A stretch of DNA of 64,000 bases from G965222535 sp965222535. GTDB lineage: Bacteria > Pseudomonadota > Gammaproteobacteria > HK1. The stretch covers positions 806,001 to 870,000 of the forward strand of contig OZ244957.1 in assembly GCA_965222535.1 (NCBI GenBank), read 5' to 3'. How positions within the stretch are numbered: the stretch's first letter is position 1; every line of letters starts with the position of its first letter. This document shows positions 49,651-58,549 of this stretch, piece after piece. The notes beneath the pieces were generated by a model. The model had not been told where the DNA came from, ran no database searches, and saw nothing but the letters and a program-made list of their open reading frames with translations. Position numbers and translations under genes: made by a program.

Positions 49651-49794
49651 GGGCTTCGAAAAACTTGAATGGGATGGGAGGTGGAGGAAGGGGGGACTCA
49701 CCTGTAACGTAAGCCAGTGATTTATAATCCTTAGCCCAATAAGTGCCGCAGGTGACCTCGAAGAATCCGCTTTGCTTAGTTTTTTGAGGTGCCC
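49651..49794 (+). repeat. R1 repeat, full copy
   Basis: GGGCTTCGAAAAACTTGAAT, core CCTGTAACGTAAGCCAGTGA near 49700, TTTATAATCCTTAGCCCAAT, then hairpin 49752-49793 with arms GGTGACCTCGAAGAA and TTTTTTGAGGTGCC. Arms differ from other copies at several paired positions. The 250 bases from here to the TVP38-flavoprotein gene show no other feature. Confidence 0.8.
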
Positions 49795-50042
49795 AAAAGC
49801 ACTTGTGCCGTATCGAATGAAACGCTTTACACGCAATCGGAACGCCTACGCCTTGCATCTGACAACGGTCTCGCTGTTGACATAAGGCTTTGGGTAAAGG
49901 CGGATGTGGGTGATATGCGCAGAACAGCTTCGCCTGAATCACAACCAGTGGTCGAGTTAAATTCCACCCCCCGCTATTCTATCGTTTTACATCATCAGTC
50001 CGCAGTGTTATTGCTATCCGCACCTTGGAGGGGCGAGGCGAC

Positions 50043-52181
50043 ATGAACTACAAAAAAATCCTGCTGTTCGTCGTTATAGCGATCCTAGTGGTCGTGTTTT
50101 TTGCTTTTGACTTGGGGCAATACCTGAGCCTTGCCGAGTTGAAAGATAAACAAAAGGCATTCAACGATATCTATGACGATCGCCCCTTGCTGACGATCGC
50201 CGGGTTCTTCGTGCTGTACGTTTTGGTCACTGGGTTATCACTGCCTGGGGCGGCCATCATGACGCTTGCCAGCGGCGCTTTGTTTGGTCTCGTCGCCGGG
50301 ACCGTGATCGTGTCATTCGCTTCTACCTTGGGCGCTACGATTGCGCTGCTGGTATCGCGTTTATTGCTGCGTGATTTTGTTCAGTCGCGCTATGGCGATA
50401 GCCTGAGAAGCATCAATCAGGGCTTAGAGCGAGACGGCGGATTTTACCTGTTCACCCTGCGGTTGGTGCCAGTGGTGCCGTTTTTCGTGATCAACCTAGC
50501 GTTCGGCGTAACGCCGATTCGCGCCGTCACTTTCGCTTGGGTGAGTCAGCTGGGTATGCTGGCCGGAACCATCGTCTATGTCAATGCGGGCACCCAATTG
50601 GCAGCACTCGATTCGCTACAGGGGATTTTATCGCCGGCGCTGATTGGTTCCTTCGCGTTATTGGCCATATTTCCATGGATCGCACGCAAATTCGTCGCCG
50701 TTGTCAAAGCGCGAAAGGCATTGAAGGCGTGGCCACGCCCCCAGCGCTTCGATTGCGATCTGGTGGTCATCGGCGCTGGATCGGCAGGGCTAGTCAGTGC
50801 GTACATCGCGGCTGTTGTGCGTGCCAAAGTGACACTCATCGAGAAACACCAGATGGGCGGCGATTGCCTAAATACCGGTTGCGTCCCCTCCAAAGCGCTG
50901 ATCCGCAGCGCCAAGTTGCTGCATCAGATCGGCAACGCCAAAGCGTATGGCATCCGCGAGGCTAGGGCTGATTTTGATTTTGCCGATATCATGGATCGCG
51001 TACACCGCGTTATCCAGACGGTCGAGCCTCACGACTCGGTCGAGCGCTTTACCAAACTGGGGGTCGATTGCATCCACGGGAAGGCGCGGATCACCTCGCC
51101 TTATACGGTGGAAGTCAACGGACGCACGCTGACAACCCGCAATATCATCATCGCTGCCGGCGCGAGCCCCTTTGTGCCACCGATTCCGGGGCTTGATGAA
51201 GTTGGATATTATACCTCCGATACGATCTGGGAACTGCGTCAGTTGCCGCGCCGTTTAGTGATCCTAGGAGGCGGGCCGATCGGCAGTGAACTGACCCAGG
51301 CGTTTGCGCGTCTAGGCGCTAAGGTCACTCAGATCGAAATGCTGCCCCGCATCATGATCCGAGAGGATCCGGAAGTATCGGACCTGATCATGCAGCGCTT
51401 TCGGCAAGAAGGGATCGATGTGCTGGTGGAGCACCGTGCTTTACGCTTTGAGCTGCGCGACGCAACGCGGGTGCTGGTGTGCGAGCATCAGGGCCAGGAG
51501 GTTGAGATCGTGTTTGACGCCGTGTTAGTCGCCGTCGGGCGGGCACCACGCAGCACCGATTACGGACTCGCCGAGCTCGATATCGCATTGACGCGCACGC
51601 GCACGGTTGAAGTTGACGAGTATTTACAAACCAAGTTCCCCAACATATTCGCTTGCGGCGATGTCACCGGCCCCTACCAATTCACCCATACCGCCGCGCA
51701 CCAAGCGTGGTTTGCGACGGTTAACGCGCTGTTTGGCAGCTGGAAAAAATTTAAAGTCGATTATTCGGTGATTCCATGGGCGACCTTTACCGATCCTGAA
51801 GTTGCGCGCGTCGGCCTCAATGAGATAGAGGCCAAAGAAAAGGGGATCGCCTATGAAGTCACCCGTTACGGCATTGACGATCTCGACCGCGCCATCGCCG
51901 ATGAAGAAGCGCACGGTTTCGTCAAAGTGCTGACGGTGCCTGGTAAAGACCGCATTTTAGGGGTGACCATCATTGGCGATCACGGAGGGGATCTGATCGT
52001 TGAGTATGTCGCGGCGATGAAACACCGTTTCGGACTCAACAAAATCCTCGGTACGATACATATCTACCCGACGTTGGCTGAAGCCAACAAATACGCCGCT
52101 GGCGAATGGAAGCGCGCCCATGCGCCGCAAACCATCCTGCGCTGGCTGGAGCGTTACCACCGCTGGTGCCGTAAGGAATGA
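50043..52181 (+). CDS. TVP38/DedA-like membrane domain fused to FAD disulfide oxidoreductase
   Basis: A 712-residue two-part protein. Residues 1-230 form a TVP38/TMEM64 (SNARE-associated/DedA-like) membrane domain with about five helices, including LPGAAIMTLASGALFGLVAG and FTLRLVPVVPFFVINLAFG. Residues 235-712 form a class I pyridine-nucleotide disulfide oxidoreductase: FAD motif LVVIGAGSAGLVSAYIAAVV, redox pair GGDCLNTGCVPSKAL (CxxxxC), NAD(P)H motif LVILGGGPIGSELTQAF, and GRAPRSTDYGLAELD and FACGDVTGPYQFTH. The dimer domain follows with TFTDPEVARVGL and GDHGGDLIVEYVAAMKH; the usual His-x-H-P near the end reads HIYPT. GGAGGGG precedes ATG 50043. The fusion is widespread but its substrate is unknown; membrane-linked thiol redox is an inference. 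Confidence 0.88.
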   Translation: MNYKKILLFVVIAILVVVFFAFDLGQYLSLAELKDKQKAFNDIYDDRPLLTIAGFFVLYVLVTGLSLPGAAIMTLASGALFGLVAGTVIVSFASTLGATIALLVSRLLLRDFVQSRYGDSLRSINQGLERDGGFYLFTLRLVPVVPFFVINLAFGVTPIRAVTFAWVSQLGMLAGTIVYVNAGTQLAALDSLQGILSPALIGSFALLAIFPWIARKFVAVVKARKALKAWPRPQRFDCDLVVIGAGSAGLVSAYIAAVVRAKVTLIEKHQMGGDCLNTGCVPSKALIRSAKLLHQIGNAKAYGIREARADFDFADIMDRVHRVIQTVEPHDSVERFTKLGVDCIHGKARITSPYTVEVNGRTLTTRNIIIAAGASPFVPPIPGLDEVGYYTSDTIWELRQLPRRLVILGGGPIGSELTQAFARLGAKVTQIEMLPRIMIREDPEVSDLIMQRFRQEGIDVLVEHRALRFELRDATRVLVCEHQGQEVEIVFDAVLVAVGRAPRSTDYGLAELDIALTRTRTVEVDEYLQTKFPNIFACGDVTGPYQFTHTAAHQAWFATVNALFGSWKKFKVDYSVIPWATFTDPEVARVGLNEIEAKEKGIAYEVTRYGIDDLDRAIADEEAHGFVKVLTVPGKDRILGVTIIGDHGGDLIVEYVAAMKHRFGLNKILGTIHIYPTLAEANKYAAGEWKRAHAPQTILRWLERYHRWCRKE

Positions 52182-52349
52182 TGGCCTAGTGGGGGCCCCC
52201 TTGCTTGGCTGCGCCAGCCCTTGCGGTGGCAGCGTTATATTCCGCTGAACGCTGCGTTGGAGGGCGTTGATGCCCCCCGGCTCTCACCATCTAAGAGTGC
52301 TACTGCACTGCTCAGTTAGTGGGCACGCCAAGGGGGCGGCTGGCTTTTC

Positions 52350-53261
52350 TCAGAGCGTGAAACCTATCTCGTCCAGTTGGCTGATCAGGGCTTTTGCCGC
52401 CGCCTGTGGAAGTGCCATCAGTGGTGGGCGTAAGTGCCGCCAATCAGCGCACTCACGGTAGTGCGCAAGCACCGTTTTCAGCGCCGCAGCCAACGGGTAC
52501 TGCTGGATAATGCGGCGCACGCGATCCAACTGCTGTTGCTGCTGATCGGCATCTTCAGCACGGAAACTGCGCGCCAGCAACGCTATCGCCGCTGGATTGA
52601 TGTTAACCGTGGCGCTGATGCAGCCCGCACCGCCAGCGCGTAACGTTGCCAGCAGCGCGTTGTCGCTGCCAGCGAAGACATCAAACCCGGGCGATTGGAA
52701 TTGCTTCAGCAGCGCCTCGGTGTTGCGCCAGTCGCCGGAGCTGTCCTTGATGCCGGCGATCACCTGCGGGTAACGCCGCAATAAGCGCTCAATCAGTGAC
52801 ATGCCGATGCCAACCTGTGCGATCTGAGGGATGTGATACAGGTAGATGCGCAGCCGCGCCTCCCCCAGCCGCTGGATGACCTCGGAAAAATAGCGATACA
52901 GCCCATCGTCGCACACGTTTTTATAGTAGAAAGGCGGCAGCATCAGCACCTTGTTGATCCCCAGCGCCAAAGCGCGGCGGCTGAGTTCTACGGTATCCGT
53001 AAGCGCGCAGCAACCGTTGCCCACCATCATTTGCGCGGGAGGTAATCCCGCTGCGACGATGCGCTCCAGCAACTGCGCTTTTTCTCCTGTCGATAGCGAG
53101 TTTGCTTCAGAATTGGTACCAAAAAGCGCAAGCCCGGCAGCGTTATCCAGCAGCCACTGGCAGTGCTCGATCCACAGCGCCGGCAGGGGTTCAAAATCGG
53201 CGCTGAAAGGGGTTACAACCGGTGCCAGCGCAGCACGCAGACACAAAACCGTTTTTCCCAT
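52350..53261 (-). CDS. DapA/N-acetylneuraminate-lyase family aldolase
   Basis: Class I aldolase TIM barrel, 303 residues. Family marks: ALAPVVTPFSADFEPLP at the N-terminus, LFGTNSEANSLSTGEK near 46 (usual GTTGE reads GTNSE), IYLYHIPQIAQVGIG near 138 with the catalytic tyrosine, and IAGIKDSSGDW near 167 with the Schiff-base lysine, then VFAGSDN. The altered GT(T)GE motif makes true dihydrodipicolinate synthase unlikely; a lyase acting on another 2-keto acid is more plausible. It stands alone between the convergent flavoprotein gene and the GT90-like gene. Confidence 0.8.
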   Translation of the reverse strand: MGKTVLCLRAALAPVVTPFSADFEPLPALWIEHCQWLLDNAAGLALFGTNSEANSLSTGEKAQLLERIVAAGLPPAQMMVGNGCCALTDTVELSRRALALGINKVLMLPPFYYKNVCDDGLYRYFSEVIQRLGEARLRIYLYHIPQIAQVGIGMSLIERLLRRYPQVIAGIKDSSGDWRNTEALLKQFQSPGFDVFAGSDNALLATLRAGGAGCISATVNINPAAIALLARSFRAEDADQQQQQLDRVRRIIQQYPLAAALKTVLAHYRECADWRHLRPPLMALPQAAAKALISQLDEIGFTL

Positions 53262-53359
53262 TTAGTTCACCTATCATAGAGTCCTAGTATTGTTTTGCAT
53301 AATATTTTATGCTCTTAGGATTGTTCACATCTTTACTTATCATTTATCAAACCCCGACC

Positions 53360-54328
53360 TTATATTACAGCTTGACAAGTGCAGTCAGCATATTTCTTAA
53401 TCACCATCAATGAAAGCAACTGCTCCAGTTTTGGATCGGTGAATTGTTGATAATATTCCTTAAAGTTCCTGATAATCTGCTTAGCTTCTTCAGAATTCGA
53501 TTTATAATGCTTTATTTTTTCTTGGACGTCCGCATAATCATCCCTAAGTTCAACATAATGTTTTCCATCCACCAGACGACCTTCCATCATCCATGTTTCA
53601 AATTTCGGTCGCGTCATGAAACATAGTGAATTTGATTGTGCAATCCATTTCAGATTTGTGGCGACATCATTTCCCTCAATCGACAGGATAAATTTATACT
53701 GAAGCTGCTCTGCAACCGACATCTTCGCTTTAACCCACTCTGGTGGTGCTGTATCCGAGGACGGATTCACCTGCCCCACATCGCAGAGCGGATGGTTCCA
53801 GTAGTCCTTCAGAAAATCCTTGCGCCACGGTTGCCATGCAGCTCCGCGCCACACGAGCAGATCCTTTTTATCTTCGAAACGCAGGTCATCTTTAATCGGC
53901 ATAAAATGCCTGACCGATTCCAGCTTCAACAGAATGTTATTTCCATTGTCCTTACCTACAGGCCTGCTTTTAACCAATGAAGGATGCTCGCGTAACACCC
54001 GGACATCTCCGAACTTAATGTCGGCCTTCAGCGATGCCGGGAAATAGCGCATTACCGCCAGATAATCAAAATAATAGGCCGATTTCGATTTATTGGAGCT
54101 GGGTAAGTCAGCAAGTCCAACAGCCGAATCGCTTAAGGTGAAATCCGACCTCAGTTTACTATAATAGTTGACCCGCTCATGCACCGAATCAGCATCATAC
54201 AATTTGATGCCACGGAGCTTCTCTTCAAGCCGGGACCGATAGAAACCGTTGGGAATAAACAAGTGTTGAGCAAGTGCCGCTGTATAAAACTTCAGCTTAT
54301 TAGCTCTCTGAACTGAAATTATGGCCAC
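53360..54328 (-). CDS. Glycosyltransferase family 90 (CAP10/LpsA-like) protein
   Basis: 322 residues resembling the CAP10/LPS-modifying glycosyltransferases (GT90), which transfer sugars such as xylose or glucose to LPS or capsule. Recognisable pieces: SAYYFDYLAVMRYFPASLKA, LVWRGAAWQPWRKDFLKDYW near 157, LQYKFILSIEGNDVATNLKW near 207 (family K-Y-x-x-x-x-E-G-N-D), and MTRPKFETWMMEGRLVDGKH near 236 followed by YVELRDDY. The start is GTG at 54328, with no better choice. The gene is visibly AT-richer than its neighbours and is alone among repeats, which suggests horizontal acquisition, as is common for surface-polysaccharide genes. Confidence 0.8.
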   Translation of the reverse strand: MAIISVQRANKLKFYTAALAQHLFIPNGFYRSRLEEKLRGIKLYDADSVHERVNYYSKLRSDFTLSDSAVGLADLPSSNKSKSAYYFDYLAVMRYFPASLKADIKFGDVRVLREHPSLVKSRPVGKDNGNNILLKLESVRHFMPIKDDLRFEDKKDLLVWRGAAWQPWRKDFLKDYWNHPLCDVGQVNPSSDTAPPEWVKAKMSVAEQLQYKFILSIEGNDVATNLKWIAQSNSLCFMTRPKFETWMMEGRLVDGKHYVELRDDYADVQEKIKHYKSNSEEAKQIIRNFKEYYQQFTDPKLEQLLSLMVIKKYADCTCQAVI

Positions 54329-54755
54329 GTTATTGAATACCTATTTTTATCGCCCGATGCCGAGCGAATGATATGTTTTACAAGCACCTAATGATTATTC
54401 GCCGCTCATCGGCCATACAGAAGAGCCAGGGTCGTTCATTTAAGGCAACCTCGAAAAATGTTTGATGTAAGGGAAGCGGCATTAATACCTCTTCTCGCAA
54501 GAACAGAGGATGGCTACGGACGGGTATGTGCCGGCACGAAACAGATAACAACAGCGTTTTGCGCACCGTTACCGCGATAGGTTCTTGAGCTTCGGTCCGA
54601 GCGGTTTGGAGACGATGAGGGCAATGACTTCGGTCTTCAGTGCTGTCTCGGTGTTTTCATTTCTGAATAGCATTTTCGAGCCGTATTATAATCTTTTAGC
54701 CAACGTACGTTGAATCGGCTCTGTTGGATTTCACGGCACAGCGAGGGAGGTGTGT

Positions 54756-54803
54756 ACGGGCACGGGCACGGGCACAGGCACGGGCACAGGCACAGGCCCA
54801 GGC
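54756..54803 (+). repeat. GGGCAC/AGGCAC hexanucleotide tandem array
   Basis: About eight six-base units, alternating CGGGCA and CAGGCA, in a non-coding gap. Length is a multiple of three, and one frame reads repeated Gly-Thr; no gene is supported. Confidence 0.7.
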
Positions 54804-54839
54804 ATGGACGCTCATAAGATGGCCTCCTTGAACTGGGTC

Positions 54840-54915
54840 ATATACTCCGATAGGGGCAACCGAGCCACTAATAGCCGTATGCTCATACGGAAGCCCTTCT
54901 ATCGATACGGACAAG
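54840..54915 (-). repeat. R4 repeat, intact copy
   Basis: Reverse complement matches 33791-33859 over about 70 bases, including CCGTATGAGCATACGG and GAAGGGCTTCCGTATG. Here TATA is followed by TGACCC without interruption, giving the pre-insertion version of the site that carries the IS630-type end at 33860. Confidence 0.65.
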
Positions 54916-54948
54916 TATGCAAAAAGATAGCATCCGATCAACCTTGGG

Positions 54949-55075
54949 GGCACCTCGAAAAACTGGGGGTTTGAAGGAAGGGATTGTTCATTTTTAATGA
55001 GGAGCACCGGCGGCGCACCGTTCGCCGACTTCTCGATCCGCTCAACGGCACCACGAAATGATTGTTGATGGTTTC
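54949..55075 (+). repeat. Composite R1-R2 repeat
   Basis: GGGCACCTCGAAAAACTGGG, then AAGGAAGGGATTGTTCATTT, TAATGAGGAGCACCGGCGGC, GCACCGTTCGCCGACTTCTC, GATCCGCTCAACGGCACCAC and GAAATGATTG. It is very close to 9308-9440 and lacks the right-hand hairpin. Confidence 0.65.
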
Positions 55076-55422
55076 GCAATGCGTCATCCGCGGCTATCTT
55101 TGTGCTCTGGTACGTAAAATAATATCCATGAATATCAACACTTTACGAATTCATCATCGGCGTTAATAAGTTGGTCAAAACAGGGCCAATTGGAGCTTTC
55201 GCGAGATCAGCATTGTTGGAAGTATCATCCCCCCAATAGACAAGGCCATCAGGGTAGCTTTGCTACCTGACGGCGTCGTGGATGCATAATTAATGCCGCT
55301 TATACCAAACTCTTATATAATCCACCGCTGAAAACTGGTCAGCGGCACTACCCGCGTGCGCCACGCTTAGGGAGCAGCCATTCATCAATCCGTTCTGAAT
55401 CATAACCTGAGGGCCTTGTCTT

Positions 55423-56037
55423 ATGAAACTCTGGGGACGCATTAATTCTATCAATGTCAAAAAAGTGCTTTGGACCCTGGATGAGCTGGGGCTTGAATAC
55501 GAGCAGATTAATGTCGGCGGGGAGTTCGGCGGCCTTGACAGCGAAGAGTACCTAGCAATGAATCCGAATGGCAAGATCCCGACATTAGAAGACGAGGGTT
55601 TTGTCCTGTGGGAATCAAACGTCATCGTACGTTATTTGGCTGAATGCTACGGAGAGGACGGCCTGTTGCCGGATGATTATTACGATCGCGTGTTAGCCAA
55701 TCAATGGATGGACTGGCAGCAGAACGCTTTGAACGCCGATATTAGCTATCTTCTTTTTGGCATGGTGCGCCTGTTACCGACCCATCAGAATCCACAGGAA
55801 CAGGCACGCTGCGTTGAACGCCTGAACCATAACTGGGGCGCGCTTGAGTACTGGCTAAACGATCGCGAGTATATCGTCGCTAATCGTTTGACGATGGCCG
55901 ATATTCCCCTCGGATGCGCCGCCTATCGGTGGCATAGCCTTGGCATTGAGCACCTTCATTTTCCCAACATAGCCAGATGGTACGCTAATCTGCATGAGTC
56001 ATCGGCGTTTAACCAACACGTCGCTATAGGGGTATAG
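55423..56037 (+). CDS. Glutathione S-transferase family protein
   Basis: 204 residues with the two GST domains. The thioredoxin-like part starts MKLWGRINSINVKKVLWTLD with the serine/asparagine typical of the bacterial S-site, then GGLDSEEYLAMNPNGKIPTL (cis-proline in KIPTL) and LWESNVIVRYLAECYG (glutathione gamma-Glu contact E-S). The helical domain has the N-capping motif LTMADIPLGCAAYRW near 155. Such proteins conjugate or reduce electrophiles; the substrate is not predictable. It stands alone downstream of a repeat-dense gap. Confidence 0.9.
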   Translation: MKLWGRINSINVKKVLWTLDELGLEYEQINVGGEFGGLDSEEYLAMNPNGKIPTLEDEGFVLWESNVIVRYLAECYGEDGLLPDDYYDRVLANQWMDWQQNALNADISYLLFGMVRLLPTHQNPQEQARCVERLNHNWGALEYWLNDREYIVANRLTMADIPLGCAAYRWHSLGIEHLHFPNIARWYANLHESSAFNQHVAIGV

Positions 56038-56098
56038 CGAATCGGGCACTTGGGGCAAGATCACGACGACCTCCGCAAAGCGCGGATATACCGCAGGG

Positions 56099-56207
56099 AA
56101 CCTCGAAAACCTCAGCGGGGTGGGGTTTGAGGGAAGGGGGATGCTTACCTGTAACGTAAGCTATTGATTTATAACTCTTCCCTCAATAGACAAGCCCCGC
56201 AGGGCAG
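56099..56207 (+). repeat. R1 repeat, copy lacking the terminal hairpin
   Basis: AACCTCGAAAACCTCAGCGG, TTGAGGGAAGGGGGATGCTT, CCTGTAACGTAAGCTATTGA, CTCTTCCCTCAATAGACAAG and CCCCGCAGGGCAG. The inner stem is TTGAGGGAAG with CTTCCCTCAA, a paired change from TGGGGGAAG/CTTCCCCCA elsewhere. It lies between the convergent GST and pgi genes; nothing else is seen in that gap. Confidence 0.8.
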
Positions 56208-56387
56208 TCGTGATAACGCGCCTGTTGGGGGAGGGAACGTTCAACCAAACCGTCAGCAGCACCACTGGAAGGTGCCCAAGCGCTGACCAAGAGACGCCAC
56301 GAGTGTTTATCCTCTCGTGAGATGGGCACAGCTTGGATGCTGCTGCGCCGCCTCAGGTGCTGCGATAGCCGTTGGCATGGGGAACGC

Positions 56388-58043
56388 TTAGCGCCGCTGT
56401 TGCAGGTGTTTGCAGTAGCTCATCAGTGCTCGGGTTGAGGCGTCTTGGGTGCTGCGTGGGGCGCTGCCAGAGGCAAGCTCGGCGGCGATCGACGCCGACA
56501 ACTGCTTGCCTGCTTCAACCCCCCACTGATCGAATGAGTTAATGCGCCAGATGGTTCCCTGAACAAACGTTTTGAGCTCGTAAAGCGCAATCAGAGCGCC
56601 TAAACAATAGGCGTCAAAAGTCTCGCATAACAGCGTATTCGATGGTTTGTTGCCGGGCAAAATGGCGTGCGGCGTTATCCTTTCCAACGCATCACCGTCG
56701 ATTCCGCGAGCCTTCAGCAGCGCTCTTGCTTGAGTCTCGCTGTGCCCCTGCATCAAGGCTTTGCTATGGGCCAGGCAATTGGCCAGCAATAAGCGGTGGC
56801 GTTGTGCATGATCTGTTGCTCGAGGTCTTGCGGCGACCACAAAATCGACCGGCACAAGCCGTGTTCCTTGGTGCAGCAACTGATAGAAAGTGTGCTGACC
56901 GATGCTTCCTTCAGCACCCCATACGATCGCGCCGGTGTGGTAGCCCACCGCTTCCCCTGCGGCGGTGACGCTTTTGCCGTTGCTCTCCATTTCAAGCTGC
57001 TGCAGATACCCCGGGAAATGCTCGAGATAGTGATCATAGGGCAGCACGGCATGCGTCTCGGCGGCGAAGAAATTGATATACCAAACCCCTAGCAACCCCA
57101 GCAACAGCGGCAGATTGGCCTCTGCTGGGGCGTTCAGGAAGTGCTGGTCCATCGCCTGCGCACCGGCCAACAACTGGTGCATCGCATCGCCGCCGATGCC
57201 GATCGCAATCGGCAGGCCGGCGGCGGACCACAGCGAATAGCGTCCTCCGACCCAGGGCCAGATAGCGAACTGATTGCGATTGGCGATACCGAATGCCGAT
57301 ACCGCTTCTAGGTTTGCCGAGACCGCGACAAAATGCCGCTCCAAGGCGCGCTGATCGCCGCCATAGGCGCGCAGCAACCAAGTTTTCGCGCTGGTCGCAT
57401 TAGACAACGTCTCTTGGGTGTTGAAGCTTTTTGAGGTGATGACGAACAGGGTTCGCTGCGGTCGCAGCGCAGCCAACGTCTGGTATAGATCAGAGGCGTC
57501 TAGGCTGGCGACAAAATGCAGCGCTATCGCGTGCTGCCGATACGGATGCAGTGCACGGCAGACCACCCGCGGGCCCCAATCGGAGCCACCGATCCCGATG
57601 CTAACCACATCGGTGATGGTTTCTCCGCTGTAGCCGCACCATGCACCGCTACTAACACTGTCGGCAAACGCATGCATCCGCGCCAATACGCCCTTGACTG
57701 GTTGGCGCAACGCATCATTGACCATACATACCGCAGCGGATCCTTGGTCGCGCAGCAGCGGGAAACACGCCGCTTGGTTTTCGCTGGTATTGATCGCCGC
57801 GCCAGCGTACAACCGCTGCGCTTGCTGCATAACCCCCGCTTGTAAGGCGAGTTCCAACAACAAGCGCCGCGTCTCTAAGGTGATGCGATTCTTTGAGTAA
57901 TCCAGCAAGATGCCGCACGCCTTGGCATGAAAACGCTCAAACCTGCAAGGCTCTGCGGCGAACAGATCGCGCAGATGCAAATGCTTCACTTGCTGATAGT
58001 GGTCTTGCAGCGCACGCCAAGAGGCGGTTTGATGAAGCGGCAC
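56388..58043 (-). CDS. pgi: Glucose-6-phosphate isomerase
   Basis: Interconverts glucose 6-phosphate and fructose 6-phosphate. 551 residues from GTG 58043, which has GAGGG about nine bases upstream and gives the family start (V)PLHQTASWRALQDHYQQV; the frame continues to 58142 but only with unconserved residues. Marks: VSIGIGGSDWGPRVVCRALH near 150, FVITSKSFNTQETLSNA near 205, WVGGRYSLWSAAGLPIAI near 265, LPYDHYLEHFPGYLQQLEME near 345 with the catalytic glutamate, GSIGQHTFYQLLHQGTRLVP near 380 with the catalytic histidine, and FDQWGVEAGKQL near 510 with the lysine. Complete. Confidence 0.96.
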   Translation of the reverse strand: MPLHQTASWRALQDHYQQVKHLHLRDLFAAEPCRFERFHAKACGILLDYSKNRITLETRRLLLELALQAGVMQQAQRLYAGAAINTSENQAACFPLLRDQGSAAVCMVNDALRQPVKGVLARMHAFADSVSSGAWCGYSGETITDVVSIGIGGSDWGPRVVCRALHPYRQHAIALHFVASLDASDLYQTLAALRPQRTLFVITSKSFNTQETLSNATSAKTWLLRAYGGDQRALERHFVAVSANLEAVSAFGIANRNQFAIWPWVGGRYSLWSAAGLPIAIGIGGDAMHQLLAGAQAMDQHFLNAPAEANLPLLLGLLGVWYINFFAAETHAVLPYDHYLEHFPGYLQQLEMESNGKSVTAAGEAVGYHTGAIVWGAEGSIGQHTFYQLLHQGTRLVPVDFVVAARPRATDHAQRHRLLLANCLAHSKALMQGHSETQARALLKARGIDGDALERITPHAILPGNKPSNTLLCETFDAYCLGALIALYELKTFVQGTIWRINSFDQWGVEAGKQLSASIAAELASGSAPRSTQDASTRALMSYCKHLQQRR

Positions 58044-58284
58044 TTTGAGAGCCCTCAGAGCGTGAAATGGTGCTGAAAATTGGAAGCGCAAGGGGCAAAT
58101 CCGCCTCCGCCAAGGACGCCGGACGTGCGGCGTTCCGAGCAATGGCAGCCTTTACCGCCGTTTGTTCCAGCGCAACGCCCACAACCCAGAGGAAACCAGC
58201 CGCCTGATTAATCTCGGGGCATTGGTTCTGGCGGGGTGCCGTGCATTTTGCGTAGCCAAACGCTCTTTGAACACTGCGGGCAGT

Positions 58285-58545
58285 GTCTCTGGGATCTGAA
58301 ATGTTTTATCCTCAACTGCCAAGCACAGCTTGGCGGTTGAAGAGGCTTTGTAGACAAAGCTGTTATATGGGAGCCAATGCCCCTCCAGCAATTCATTTCA
58401 TAGTGCCGTTGAGTGGATCGAGAGGCCTGCGGCGCGCCGCAGGCCTCCTAATTAAAAATTAAAACGATACTCCCTTATCCCCAATAGACAACTTCAGGGT
58501 ACTTCGAAAAGTTAGCGCAGTTGGTTTTCGAGGTGCCCCTTTATA
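58285..58545 (-). repeat. Composite R3 hairpin, R2 and R1 hairpin
   Basis: CAGTGTCTCTGGGATCTGAA leads into an R3 hairpin (58310-58345; AACTGCCAAGC with GCTTGGCGGTT). R2 follows (ATTCATTTCATAGTGCCGTT, CCTGCGGCGCGCCGCAGG palindrome at about 58428-58445, CTAATTAAAAATTAAAACGA). It ends in an R1-type hairpin at 58496-58540 (GGTACTTCGAAAA and TTTTCGAGGTGCC). It fills the gap between the ABC ATPase and pgi; 58044-58284 shows nothing recognised. Confidence 0.65.
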
Positions 58546-58549
58546 GCTT

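Larger units (their letters stand above)
54329..55422. other. Repeat-dense 1.1-kb intergenic region
   Basis: No gene called. It holds an R1 scrap at 54447 (AACCTCGAAAAATG), a GGGCAC/AGGCAC hexamer array (54756-54803), the R4 copy, and the composite R1-R2 repeat. The last 340 bases before the GST gene show no repeat I recognise. Confidence 0.5.

Noticed and set aside
54756..54803. Hexamer array as a CRISPR or phase-variable gene
   Set aside because: There are no spacers between units. No gene starts or runs through it convincingly, although one minus-strand frame crosses it.
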